Shown: positions 1-10,104 of the stretch, in pieces
Numbering within the stretch: the first letter of the stretch is position 1
How the letters are laid out: every line of letters begins with the position of its first letter
Assembly: GCF_009870125.1 (NCBI RefSeq)
Contig: NC_046680.1
Coordinates: 10,416,001 to 10,480,000, forward strand
From: Drosophila pseudoobscura
Lineage: Eukaryota > Arthropoda > Insecta > Diptera > Drosophilidae
Direction of reading: 5' to 3'
Length of the DNA stretch: 64,000 nt
Notes under the pieces: model-generated
Databases searched by the model: none
What the model was told of the DNA's origin: nothing
What the model saw: only the letters and a program-made list of their open reading frames with translations
Made by a program: the position numbers and the translations under genes

Positions 1-286
1 GTGTCATCACCTCCATCAATATTCACCTGGGCCCATTTTGAGTGTATAGGAAGGGCTCGGTTAGATCCTTATAATATATGAAAAAGTATACAGATAAAAC
101 AGCTCAAACTCCATTGACGAGGAAAATACGATTACCATCGGTTTTAATTTGTAAAAATTCTCATAGAAATATCGAAACATTCTAACAAATGTGCATGTGC
201 ATAAGGTAAAGATATCAACGTATACTATAGCTTTGCGAAAGCCCTGTCTTTCCCGTGGCCTTTCTAGCCTTGCGGGATGTCGGCTC

Positions 287-1236
287 CTAGTCCTGTTTTG
301 GCTTATCCTCGCCGAGAAGGAAGCGTCGAACGATGGGCAGCTTGTAGATCGGCACCGAGAGCACAGCACCAACACAGGCACCAATCCAGTAGACAATGAT
401 GTGCTCGAAGTTGGTGTGGCCGCGACATCCCCACTTGAGGGCGGTGGCCAACACCGGATTGAAATAGCCGCCGGAGAAGTTGAAGGCTGCAAGCAGGGCA
501 TAGTTGAAAGCGTAAACTACTTGAGACCAGATGACAGCAGTTGGAAGGCACGCTTAAAGCGGGCGCACGCTTACCTGCCACCACCAGGCTGGTGCCGATG
601 AAGGAGTCGATGTAGCTGGCGAACTTGGGCTCCTTGTCGCTGAGCGTTTTCGATGCCAGGCGGCACAGTAGTGTGGCCACGCCCTCAATCACGGCTCCCA
701 GGTAGGGGCTGACCTGTAGATCGGCACTGCAGGACTCGAAGGCCCGTCCCTTGTGGGTTTCCGCGAACTCCAGCCACCAGAAGACTTGCACGATGCGGTA
801 GACGCAGCAGCCGCCCATCAGCTCGGCCCATGTTCGCAGTGCCATCTCCTTGAAGCTGGTGCGCCCCTCCAGTACGTCTTCCATGTGGGTGTAGGGGCAG
901 GCGGAGGCGTCGCCCCAGACCTTCCCCCACCACACCGTCAGCACGAACAGGCAGACAGCATAGGCCGCCACGCCAAAGTTGTCCGCCACTGACAACGGCA
1001 AAACCTTAGCCCACACTCGAGTCCATCGCACATGCACCATTCACCACTCATCACTCACCTATGATCAGCTCGAAGCAACAGGCACAGAGCTCGGCGGCGG
1101 CTATCGCCTCGTTGACCAGAATGGGCACGATTCCCTCCCGTGTCACCAAGCGCCGGCTAACCAGGCGGGCAATCTGGGCAGCCACACAGCAGCCGACCAT
1201 AAAGATCCCGCTGACACCCAGCGATGCCATCGACAT
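287..1236 (-). CDS. AQP: Unorthodox aquaporin (AQP11/12-like)
   Basis: Three coding exons: 1059-1236, 575-988 and 287-486, with matching phases and GT-AG borders, giving about 263 aa. The protein is a polytopic membrane channel-like protein. The second pore motif is visible as NPV within SGGYFNPVLA. The first, normally NPA, is replaced by CPY in SACPYTHMED, the pattern known for the insect and vertebrate AQP11/12 'superaquaporin' branch, thought to act in intracellular membranes. The start at 1236 opens directly into a hydrophobic segment (GVSGIFMVGCCVAA), as expected for TM1, and the C-terminus is a short charged tail. Family membership is clear from motifs and length (usual about 260-300 aa). 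I recall this as Drosophila CG12251; substrate (water, glycerol, peroxide) cannot be read from sequence. Confidence 0.85.
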
Positions 1237-1895
1237 GTCCTAAAAACATTTGAATAAGTCCAATGAAAGACCAGGCACTCCTTAGTGATTATACATATAT
1301 GATATGAAAACAAAGCTGACTTTAAGACTTCTCCTGCCTCAACCTTGTCCGGATATGGATGATGGCAACACTTTTGTTTTGAGTAAAATTGGTTTTCTAT
1401 GCATAGGCATGTTCATGTCACACACTACTTAATCTAAGCACACGAAAAATGGACTAAAAATAGATACGATACTGTTCTTTCTATGAATCCCATTTGCTCT
1501 TATTGCAATTATTGTGTTTTTCTGAAATGATTTGACCTCGCACCACACTGCTAGAAGTGATTTAAACCCAAGTTCAAGTTTGTTTTTTGTGCATGAAATG
1601 TCCGGTGCTATGATGGATTGTCCCAGAAAATACATACTACGCAATTGGAGGATTGGATACAATGCGATCGGATACAATGGATACAATGTGTGTCTCGTAG
1701 GGCCGCCGCGAACACTGAGAATTGGCCGCTGACTGATATTTTGTGCTAGCGAATTATTTATTGATCGTTCTCTTTGCTCGCCGGGCAGTCATCTGGCTTT
1801 GGTTATAATTAAACTAATGCTCAATATGCGCACTGTTGACGTCATAGAATACTCTTTGGCACCTGCTGAAATTCAAAAAGCGCGGCCAATACAGC
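1237..1895. other. Intergenic region, AQP-TMEM186 divergent promoters
   Basis: AT-rich spacer between two divergently transcribed genes; short open frames here have no recognisable protein features. The stretch 1660-1690 holds three diverged copies of a GGATACAATG-like decamer. No RNA gene or transposon was recognised. Confidence 0.5.
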
Positions 1896-2671
1896 ATGAC
1901 TGAATGGGCAGCACTGGCCAATACATGTGCCAGTGCCGATGGTGTGTCATCGATAACTGCACAGCTGATTGATGATATTTTCAAAACAAACGCAAGTAAG
2001 TTTTTTTTTACATAAGAAAAGCGAGGTTTTGTTGATATATGAGATAAATTTAATTACATTTAGTGTTACAACAACTGTGCAGATCTCATTTTACAAGAGT
2101 AAGATGGCCAAGCTCTGTGCCTGCAGTGATACAACAGTTGCATCAACGCCGCCTTGGAACTGAACCCAAAAAAAACCCGATCCTCAATGAAACCGGCTTT
2201 TCCGAATGGCGGACCATTTACAGCCTGCCGTCAATACGACTGGTGGCTGCATTTAATAGGTTAAAAATCTACCAAGCTGTTGTTACAGCTGCGGGAGCTC
2301 CCATTGCCTTTGCTCTCGAACAGTCCGGACACGCTACGGATGCACTGGGAATCTATGCCGCCATAGGGATTAGTGGGCTGATAACCCTAACCCTAGCCAG
2401 TTTTGCAGCGACAAATCTCGTTGGATTTATCTACATCAACGAGCAGCAGGACATGCTGAAGCTTGCCTATGTGGATTTCTGGGGCCGCCGTGTAGAGACT
2501 TTGGTGGAGACCGATGATTTGCTCCCCAGCTGGGAACGGGGGACAATGAGCCAACTGAGATTCGTTTTGCCCATAGCCCTGCGGAGTGATGCCAAAAGGC
2601 GCTACAAATTGTTGAATCGTTTTGGCAACATTGCCGATCCGCAACTGTTTGAGGGTCTCTTTGGAGATTAA
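1896..2671 (+). CDS. TMEM186-like mitochondrial inner membrane protein
   Basis: Main exon 2064-2671, preceded by a short first exon ending at 1995 (strong donor GTAAGT at 1996, acceptor TAG ending 2063). The body resembles human TMEM186: a SIRLVAAFNRLKIYQ segment, two hydrophobic helices, then FIYINEQQDMLKLAYVDFWG, which parallels the ILYLNES...LNFWG region of the human protein. TMEM186 is a complex I assembly (MCIA) factor of the mitochondrial inner membrane. The exon-exon junction itself creates an ATG (A at 1995, TG at 2064-2065) that begins a typical presequence, MLQQLCRSHFTRVRW, giving 202 aa. An in-frame ATG at 1896 would instead give 235 aa with a 33-residue extension. I favour the junction ATG functionally but list the longest model. 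The gene is convergent with the SLC22 gene downstream. Confidence 0.75.
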
Positions 2672-2826
2672 TACCTAAGAACCATAAGATTGGAGACACT
2701 TGTTACTAGCTACTAGGTGTGCAAACGTTTAATTGTACAGTCCTAACATCAAGAAAATAATATCATCTAAGTCTAATTGTTGAGAGATTGTATTCGCAGG
2801 ATTTGCTCCTACAATAATTTCCTTTA

Positions 2827-5026
2827 TTATTTCCCCAAAGCGATGGCCTCTTCTACCTGCAATATAATAATGTAAGATATAAATATACAAACGTATGGCT
2901 GCCCCCGGAACCTACCGTATCGGGCAGCTTCATGTGAAAGGTTTCCGGCAGCAGCAGCGAAAGGAGACCAGCAATCAGCGAGGCGGCTCCAAAGAGCAGT
3001 AGTGGTAGGGGCTCGTAGTATGTTCCCTGCGTGGATGAAAACGATGGCAAAAACTGTTGGATTGAAATGTACAAATAACCTACCAGCAGCGGCACAAAGG
3101 GAGCCAGCATGGCACCACAGCGAGCAAAGGTGGACATGACACCAACGCCTCCACTACGTATAACCTGTGGAAGATTACAACCAAGTGAACTAGTCTATCA
3201 AATTAGTCAATTTGAAGGTCTTCACAAACCGTTGGCATCATTTCCGCGGTGTACGTATAGATGACGGCAAACGAGGACGTGATGCCCAGCTTTCCAATGA
3301 GAAAGAGCGTCACAATCAACCAGTTGGCACCTTAGATGGAATTATAAAAGAAGAAACATTATTCGCATCTAAGAAAAAGCACGCATAAACTATGACTAAG
3401 ACGGTATGCAACCAAACATGGAGATGGACCCGACTCCACGAATATTTACCCTCAGCTTGAAGTCCGCTGGGATTCCCCTCGACTTGTACTTTGCAGGCAT
3501 GCACAGAAAGCGCTCGCATTAAAATTAGTTTTAAGTCTAAATTGTTAAGTCTACCACATACGCATAGTCATATAGCCGCTGGCAACACAGGTGATCGAAC
3601 AGAGCAGCAGGGATCCAGACAACGCAAGTTTGCGACCTAGTTTTCGCAGGCACAGCTGTGAAAAGATGGATCATAAATTTGGGACAATTTCTGATGGATA
3701 CTGATACTGAACTTACCCACGCCAAGCTGTAGCCGGGGATTTCCACAAGGCAGACCAGGGTAAAGTTCAGATACTTGTTGCCACTCAAGCTGGTCGAGTT
3801 CAGGGAGAGTCCATAGTAGACGATGGCATTGACGGCCCAAATGAAGAGCATGTTCACATAGCGAATAATCAAAACATGAGATGCAAAAACCTCCTTGACG
3901 GCCAGCCAAATTTGGTTATTTTCTTGTTTCTCCTTCTGATCATAGTCGGTACTTTCCATGTCCAGTTCCTGCTGCTTGAAACTGGCCAGCAACTCAATTG
4001 AAATATCTCGGCGATTGACCTCCGCCGCTCTCCGAATAATCACGCCAGCCTTCTCCCGCTGGTTGCGAGCCAATAGCCACCTTACCGACTCTGGCACAAT
4101 CCAAAAGTATCCCAAAAAGATCAGCGGTGGTATAGACAGTATAAGCTGTAAGTTCCGCCAATTGGGAATGAACACGGACAACCCCAACAGGGCCTCGCCC
4201 ACCGCATAGAAATAGTTCAGTACAATGGAGGACATCTCGCGCTTCCTCGGCCCCACCATCTCCACGCCAATAATGAAAGCCAGCGGATACACGCCTGAGG
4301 TGCCAACGGCATTTAGCAATGCAAAGCTCAGAAAACTGATGTAGTCCCAGGCCAGGGCCTGCGCTACTCCAGTCACAGCCATGAAAACGATGCAGAACAA
4401 GAATATGCGCTTGCGTCCAAATCTGAAAGAAGACAAATCGGAGGATACTGAATGGATCTATGTTTCGTCGATCAGACTCACCGATCGGCCAGGTAACCGA
4501 ACAACGCGGTCCCGATCACCAGTCCCGCAAAGTGTGTGGTTCCCACAAAGGCCAGCTTCCAGGCGTTCTCCTGGCACGTCAGCTGCCACTCCTGTACAAT
4601 GGTTCGCTCCTGGGTCCCGTACACGAACTGTAGGCAACGCTCCTCCTCCTGTGTGAAGTTCTCGGCCGTACATTGTCCCGGCTGTAGAGGGTCCCAGCTG
4701 AAACCACTCGTCTCGTTGGCCACATACCGATCGCAGTTGGCTGGCGTGAACAAACCCTTCTTGCTCCAAGTTCCAGGCACAGCTATGTGCAGCCAGTCGG
4801 CATGGTACTCTGGGGCCTGGATGCTGTCGCACCCGGGTATGTAGCAGCGGTAGGTGGGTTTGCCAGCAGTGAACACATACGACAGACTGTTTGCTGCGGC
4901 AAACAGAACGGGCAGACAGATAAGCAGATAGTTCCGCCGCTGATAGCGTCCGAATTCCCCAATTTGAGTGAGTATTTCATCAAAGTCCAATAGGTCTGTC
5001 GTGGCTCCGGCTGCTGAAGGGGACAT
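2827..5026 (-). CDS. SLC22-family organic cation/carnitine-type transporter
   Basis: Seven coding exons (4482-5026, 3717-4422, 3562-3655, 3230-3330, 3084-3164, 2916-3026, 2827-2856) splice in frame to about 555 aa, the usual SLC22 length. The layout is typical: a cytosolic N-terminus, TM1 near residue 30, a large Cys-rich extracellular loop with N-glycosylation sequons (NETS, NFTQ) at about 45-150, then the MFS signature GYLADRFGRKR at 177-187 split by intron 1, and a second PESVRWL motif after TM6. Such proteins move organic cations, carnitine or anions across the plasma membrane; substrate is not predictable here. It belongs with the Drosophila Orct/CG7442 group, and I do not assign an exact orthologue. 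The small last exon encodes VEEAIALGK. The 3' end faces the TMEM186-like gene about 155 bp away. Confidence 0.9.
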
Positions 5027-6575
5027 TTTATCCTTTACCCAAGTGGTATCTGCCGTAGGAATCTTGGTACGTGTTCAATAAGTCACTGAACCGCTGCTCC
5101 AGAGTCATGGGATTCGAAGTACATATATTGAAGATTAGTTGATAGACCTATGGGGAGCGTGTGGTGTTTTTGTCTGAATGGAATCTTGGAAGATAAACAC
5201 ATACATACATATGTATGTACGTATGTATTTATAGAATATTTATTTTTACCGGCAACAAGGGTTCAAGGGAATTATTAGGTGAATACTTTTTAATTAGTAT
5301 ACATATATGTATGCTGTACATTTGTGTAAGCTTATCTAATGTCTGTTACCGATGTCTGTCCACAAGTCATTCAGTAACATTTATTAATCGGTGTGCATAG
5401 CCAATGCCAAAAGTAAGGCAATTCGTTGTGTTCAAAAAGATTACCCTGAGCTCCGATACTCCTCTAAAAGCATCTGACTACTGGATATTGTTAAGTCGAG
5501 ACCTCTGGCTGTGGCAGACGTGTGTGATGGTGTGGCATCTCAGCAACTTATTAATTACAAGAATACTTCATGATCAATGAATGGTTTCAGCGTCTTGAGA
5601 CGAACATCAAGTACATATTTCTGTGCATGCATGCAATCCAATCGTGGCCAATTGAGATGAATTGTTGCATGCCACACAGCGGTAAAGAAAAGTGTAGAGT
5701 GCATCGGGGAGTAGCTGCCGCAGGCCAGCGCTAAATGATTGATGCGTGCTGACTATAAATGGAGATTCTCAGATGCATTATGGATGAGCCATGGGGGGAA
5801 TTGCCCAGCACATAGTCTGGGATCCGCATGGGGTTTTTGCTTAGGTGGAAGTGCAACTACCATTAAAATTCGCCCATGCTTATTAATTCATTAAGTTTGT
5901 GAGAACATTTGCCAAGCGTTCAGGTGCATTGACTAAGCGTCCAGGGTCTGGGCCAGTCGATAATGGGGACTCTCCCATTATCTAATCGGTGCGGCGTCTA
6001 TTTAACGATGCACTTACGAACTTCCAAAAATAATTATTTCACTTCACATTTGCTCTGCTTGCCACACCACGACCCGCTATTATCGCACTTGACAGGTGTT
6101 TTTTAGTTGCTATTAATGCTTCACCCTTCAGTGATTGAGGCGCCAATTACTTTGAACGCTATTGGCGGCCTGTTTTCTGGGTCCGGGATTTTATCCGCTT
6201 CGTTCGTGCCATTACCGCTCGCCGAAACGTCTGGCGATATACTGAAATGTCTCAAAACATCATGCAAACACGAACTTTTCTAGAACGCTATCTTACGCTT
6301 TTCTTTCTCATTCTAAAATCAAAGTAGCCGGCATTAAAATCAATACAACACCTGAGAGGGAGAGCTGGCGTAATGAGAATTTAAATTCTCCCTGCTCTTG
6401 CATTCATAGAACGCTTGTTTTTTTCTTTAATCATTTGAAAAAATGAGTCATTTGCCTGCCTCGAAAGAGCAGATCCTATTTCTACTGTCTTATGAGAGCG
6501 AGAGCGTATTCTCTGTGTTTATTCATAATATTGAATGAGGAGAACCAAAGAGACAATATGAGTAAAGATCTCTGC
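5027..6575. other. Intergenic region upstream of SLC22 gene
   Basis: About 1.5 kb, AT-rich, without a convincing coding region. It should hold the promoter and 5' leader of the SLC22 gene and the 3' end of the CXXC gene. At 5199-5228 it carries an ACATACAT/ATGTATGT palindromic microsatellite. Confidence 0.5.
5199..5228. repeat. Palindromic (ACAT)n/(ATGT)n microsatellite
   Basis: ACATACATACAT is followed directly by ATGTATGTACGTATGTAT, so the two arms can fold back on each other around CATATG. Repeats of this kind are common in fly intergenic DNA. Confidence 0.8.
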
Positions 6576-7119
6576 TCACTTCTTTAATTTGATGAATTTT
6601 GAGGCGAACTCGTAGACCCCTACGGAGTTGTTATTCTTCTGATCGTACTCCACCCAGTCGTCTTCCGATAGATCGACATCCTCGAAAGACTGGCCATTTT
6701 CGGAGGAGAAAACCTTCCAGCCGGAGCGGGGGGAGAAATCAACAGGTTCCAGGCCGCGACAGTCAAAGATGACGATAGTCTTAAGTTTTCCACTATCATC
6801 CGCCGTGTAGGGCACTGCAGGGACAAAATCAGTGAATGAACCTTTTAAATATGTGAGAGCACTCACCGTTTGACTTTTCCACAATATCGATGCTATTCTC
6901 CCGACTGCACATTTTGCATTTCATGAAGAAATTAAATCCGGCCGTGTTCCGGGTATCCTGCTGCACTCGCTCCGATTCGGTTATGTCGTGCCATTTGTCG
7001 GACTGCTCGCCGCAGTTGCTGCAGGTCAACTTCACGAAGAATGGATAGTCTGGATGGGAAGTCTCTAATTTATCTATGTTCTCCAATGTGGCAGATATTT
7101 GAAGTCCCACGCGAACCAT
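6576..7119 (-). CDS. CXXC-motif zinc-binding protein (UPF0587, C1orf123/CZIB family)
   Basis: Two exons, 6867-7119 and 6576-6814, encode about 163 aa, matching the family length of about 160. Two CXXC pairs are present, CSNC at residues 33-36 and CKMC at 68-71, which in this family bind a zinc ion between two beta-sandwich lobes. The C-terminal half contains [13 protein letters not shown] and a GW-rich segment, both hallmarks of the family. The cellular role is poorly defined, and the protein is probably cytosolic. I recall the fly orthologue as CG4646, a neighbour of Fsn. It shares a 225-bp divergent promoter with the CSN9 gene; the DRE at 7230 lies between them. Confidence 0.9.
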
Positions 7120-7229
7120 TTCTGCAAATATTTATTCTACGCGGTGGCAGCAGCTGTTTGGCGATATTGCCAGACTACTTAATTTTTGCTCAGCTGTTAA
7201 CTTTCAACTATCAATATTTTTCGAAATAA

Positions 7230-7237
7230 TATCGATA
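7230..7237. promoter_or_regulatory. DRE (TATCGATA), shared divergent promoter
   Basis: A perfect 8-bp DNA replication-related element lies between the CXXC-protein gene (ATG at 7119, minus) and the CSN9 gene (ATG at 7345, plus); a second partial ATCGAT follows at about 7242. DREF sites of this kind mark fly housekeeping promoters. Confidence 0.75.
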
Positions 7238-7344
7238 GCGTCATCGATGGTTTTGTAGCCCCAATGGGCAACGCTGAGAATTTTCACAAAAGATTTTGGT
7301 ATAAACAAATTCCTTAAATTTAACACAACAAAAACCAGCTAACA

Positions 7345-7651
7345 ATGGATCTCAATATGAAGCCTTCACTAGCTGCTGATGAGATGTTTTCAGAGGGCCC
7401 TGGCTATATGGAAATGGACGAGGTGAGTTTGAATTCAGCAGGGTGGGGAAAGTCCTAACAAAAAATATGAACAACAATTAATTATACTACCATGGCATTT
7501 ATAGTCGGGCGGCGCTACTGGCATGATGATGGATCATCTTCCCACCAATGATAAACATGTGCATGCTGATTTTTACAATAATTTCGATGATCTGTTTGAC
7601 GATGACAATTGGGCCAAAGTCAAGCAAACTGGCGACAATCCCAAACAGTAG
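7345..7651 (+). CDS. COP9 signalosome subunit 9 (CSNAP/COPS9-like)
   Basis: Two exons, 7345-7422 and 7505-7651, encode 74 aa. The sequence follows human COPS9/CSNAP closely: [17 protein letters not shown], then an [10 protein letters not shown] segment, then the diagnostic acidic [17 protein letters not shown] tail. CSNAP is the smallest, intrinsically disordered COP9 signalosome subunit and contacts the complex through its acidic/aromatic C-terminus. The fly version has a seven-residue N-terminal and a roughly 13-residue C-terminal extension compared with the 57-residue human protein. At this size the gene is easily missed by gene callers. It is divergent from the CXXC-protein gene and convergent with Fsn. 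Confidence 0.88.
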
Positions 7652-8097
7652 ATTAAACTTTGTACGTAAGTCGCCCAAAAGGGGACAATTACTATAAGCA
7701 AAGGAATACATATGTTGAGTTAATTTCGTTTAGTTCATTATTCTGTTTTATTTGGGCAAATGTCTTGGATAAGGATGTACAAACAATGATGAATTGGTTG
7801 GCTGCTATAATATATTCATTTGGTTCGTATAACTAACCTAAATATTGCCGTTCGAGGATAGTGCGGTGGTGGATTTGAACTTTGGCGTGGCGTGGTATAA
7901 ACTCAACAAAATGCTTAATTTTTGTACAAAAAAGAACCTAGAAACTATATTTAAGATATCAAACTGAGTCGCATGCGGAATGATTGAAGACATTGACATC
8001 GAGATTACATGTACACATTAAGGATAAATCTGTATGGATTCATGGAATTTGTTAAACAAATTGTACGCAATTAAGGCTGCATCTGCTTATGGCATAG

Positions 8098-9003
8098 CTA
8101 ACCGTCTAAGGGGGTGCCACAATAGACCATAGACACCTCAGTGTTGCCATAGACAGCAGATACTGTGGGAAAAAGCTTTTTATCGGGCAAACCTGAAACC
8201 AGATACGGTAAATAGTTGGCAGTGAGCATCTAAAATCATTAAAGAATTATCAAATAATAAGCTCACCTCGAAAGGCCACGCCCAGAAACTCGTAGTTCTT
8301 TTCAAACGATAAAGTATTATCATCACAGTCCAATATGACGCGAATCCTCTCGCCCACCTGATATTTGGGTGCATTGTTCAACAATGGATATCCTCCCTGC
8401 ATGTCGCCGTTGTGCAATAGATGGTTCTCGACCAGGTTCCAGCCCCAGCTCTGATCATCGGACCCCAACAGGGCCACATAGCCGTGACATTGAAGGGCCG
8501 CCTCCTTCGTAGATATCCCAATTACGGCTACCGTTCCGAGTGGACCCTCCCAGATGACTTCCCAGGCATGGCGTCCGTGTCGAAAGCCGATTTTGGCCCT
8601 TGCAGCGTCTGTGCTCTGAGCCACGGGGTTCCTAGCAACGAAAGAACATGGAGTCTGCTATATTTTCGTTTAAGCCTACTACCAAACTGTCTTACCGATG
8701 CAGGGTGAATCCATTCGGCTTAATATACACATTTCGCGAACAATCGCTGGGATTCCACGAATGAAAGAACGCTCGCAGCTTTGTCTTGTAGGTGGGGACG
8801 GGAGACAGCAATTCCGACTTGGTGACTTCCTTTGGCAGCTTGTTCAGACAGTGAAACCGCCAGACGTCGCTGTTCTCGTCGTTTAGGAAGTGGAACCAAC
8901 TTTTGCAGACTTGCGAACAGCGGCCCAAGTCATTGAGGTCCAGGTACGAAAATACAACCTCCAAGACATTATAATTGCACAGAGCTGCCACACGATCGAC
9001 CAT
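8098..9003 (-). CDS. Fsn: F-box/SPRY-domain protein 1 (FBXO45 orthologue)
   Basis: Three coding exons (8696-9003, 8267-8631, 8098-8192) give 255 aa, the length I recall for Drosophila Fsn. An F-box occupies residues about 1-50 ([20 protein letters not shown] to KSWFHFL). A SPRY/B30.2 domain fills about 85-250 ([48 protein letters not shown]). Fsn partners with the RING E3 Highwire at neuromuscular synapses to degrade the kinase Wallenda/DLK and so restrains synaptic growth. The sequence is almost unchanged relative to melanogaster, as expected for a strongly constrained gene. It is divergent from Dp. Confidence 0.96.
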
Positions 9004-10104
9004 TTTGTTGTTGTCTGGAATCGATTGTGTAGTGTCCTCGCTGTCCTATCCACTACTCGCTTGGCTTTTTCCGCAAGTATAGTATATACCTCCTGCGACT
9101 CGGACTTGTTATATCTTTTCAGGTGTTCTTCTCGGTTTATTATTGTAAGCTAGCTTAATCATTTTTTTTATCATCAAATTTCTGCTTAATTTATTATTTG
9201 ACTCGAGGTGGGACCGTATAAGACATCAGCGAAAAATACCTAGTCGCGGAATGCAGTGGCAGCATTGTTTACATTTTTCGGCGAGTGCTGCAAGTCGATT
9301 TCGGAAACCAGCTGCTTCCAACACTGAGCTCGATTGATGCGTAAATTGGCGCGCACTGTCTGCCATTTCATTCGCACCCGCACACTGGCCTGCTCTGCCT
9401 TTCCCACATGAAAACGAAAAAGCAACGACTTGGTGGAAATTTTGTGCATATCGTGCTCCGTTAAAAAATACAAATTGTTTAAAAGTAATCACACCACACG
9501 AAAGAGTCGATTTCGGGGAATCTTTTGCGATATTGTTTGTGAAAATCGAAGTGAGTTTAGTCTGCGAAAATCGCCATCGAAAACAGGCACCAAAGCAATT
9601 TTGCGGCCGCCGCTGTGTGTGTGTGACAAGAAAAAATGCTCTTGTGCTGGAAGTGAACAAAAATGCGCTCGCGCTCGCCATTTTGACTCGAGCTACAACC
9701 AATTTTGTACCCATTAATACCGATCCCTGAGTGCATAAAAGTGTAGGCAAAGAGGGGATTAACACACGTGTTTCAATAGTGCAGTGCAGTGAAAAATACA
9801 CACAAACTACGAAGACAGCACTCACACTAGGCAACCCATACACGCGTTGCGGCTACGTGCTTTTTGCTATTCAAGACTTCTTTTTTTGGCGGCCCTCTAA
9901 GAGGTGACAGCCAGAAGAGTACTGGGGTGAGGAGTAGTGGGCGAGAGTGGAGAAAAGTGGGCGAGAGGCAACAGTCGGCTATCTGTGCGGGGTTCGGCAC
10001 CGGTGATAGCGGCAACGTCGACACTATTGCACCTGCCTACCTGGTTGGGTTTCTATGAAAGGAGTGTGTCCCACTATAACAATAACAGCCAAGTTACTCC
10101 TAAG
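9004..10104. promoter_or_regulatory. Divergent Fsn/Dp promoter and Dp 5' leader
   Basis: This region separates the divergent start codons of Fsn and Dp. The half nearest Dp is GC-richer and probably transcribed as a long Dp 5' leader; several short upstream ATGs occur in it. Open frames on both strands carry no recognisable domain. No TATA box or perfect DRE was seen. Confidence 0.5.

Noticed and set aside
191-601. 136-codon plus-strand open frame at the window start
   Set aside because: Lies antisense across the last aquaporin exon and intron; the minus-strand frame carries the NPV pore motif.
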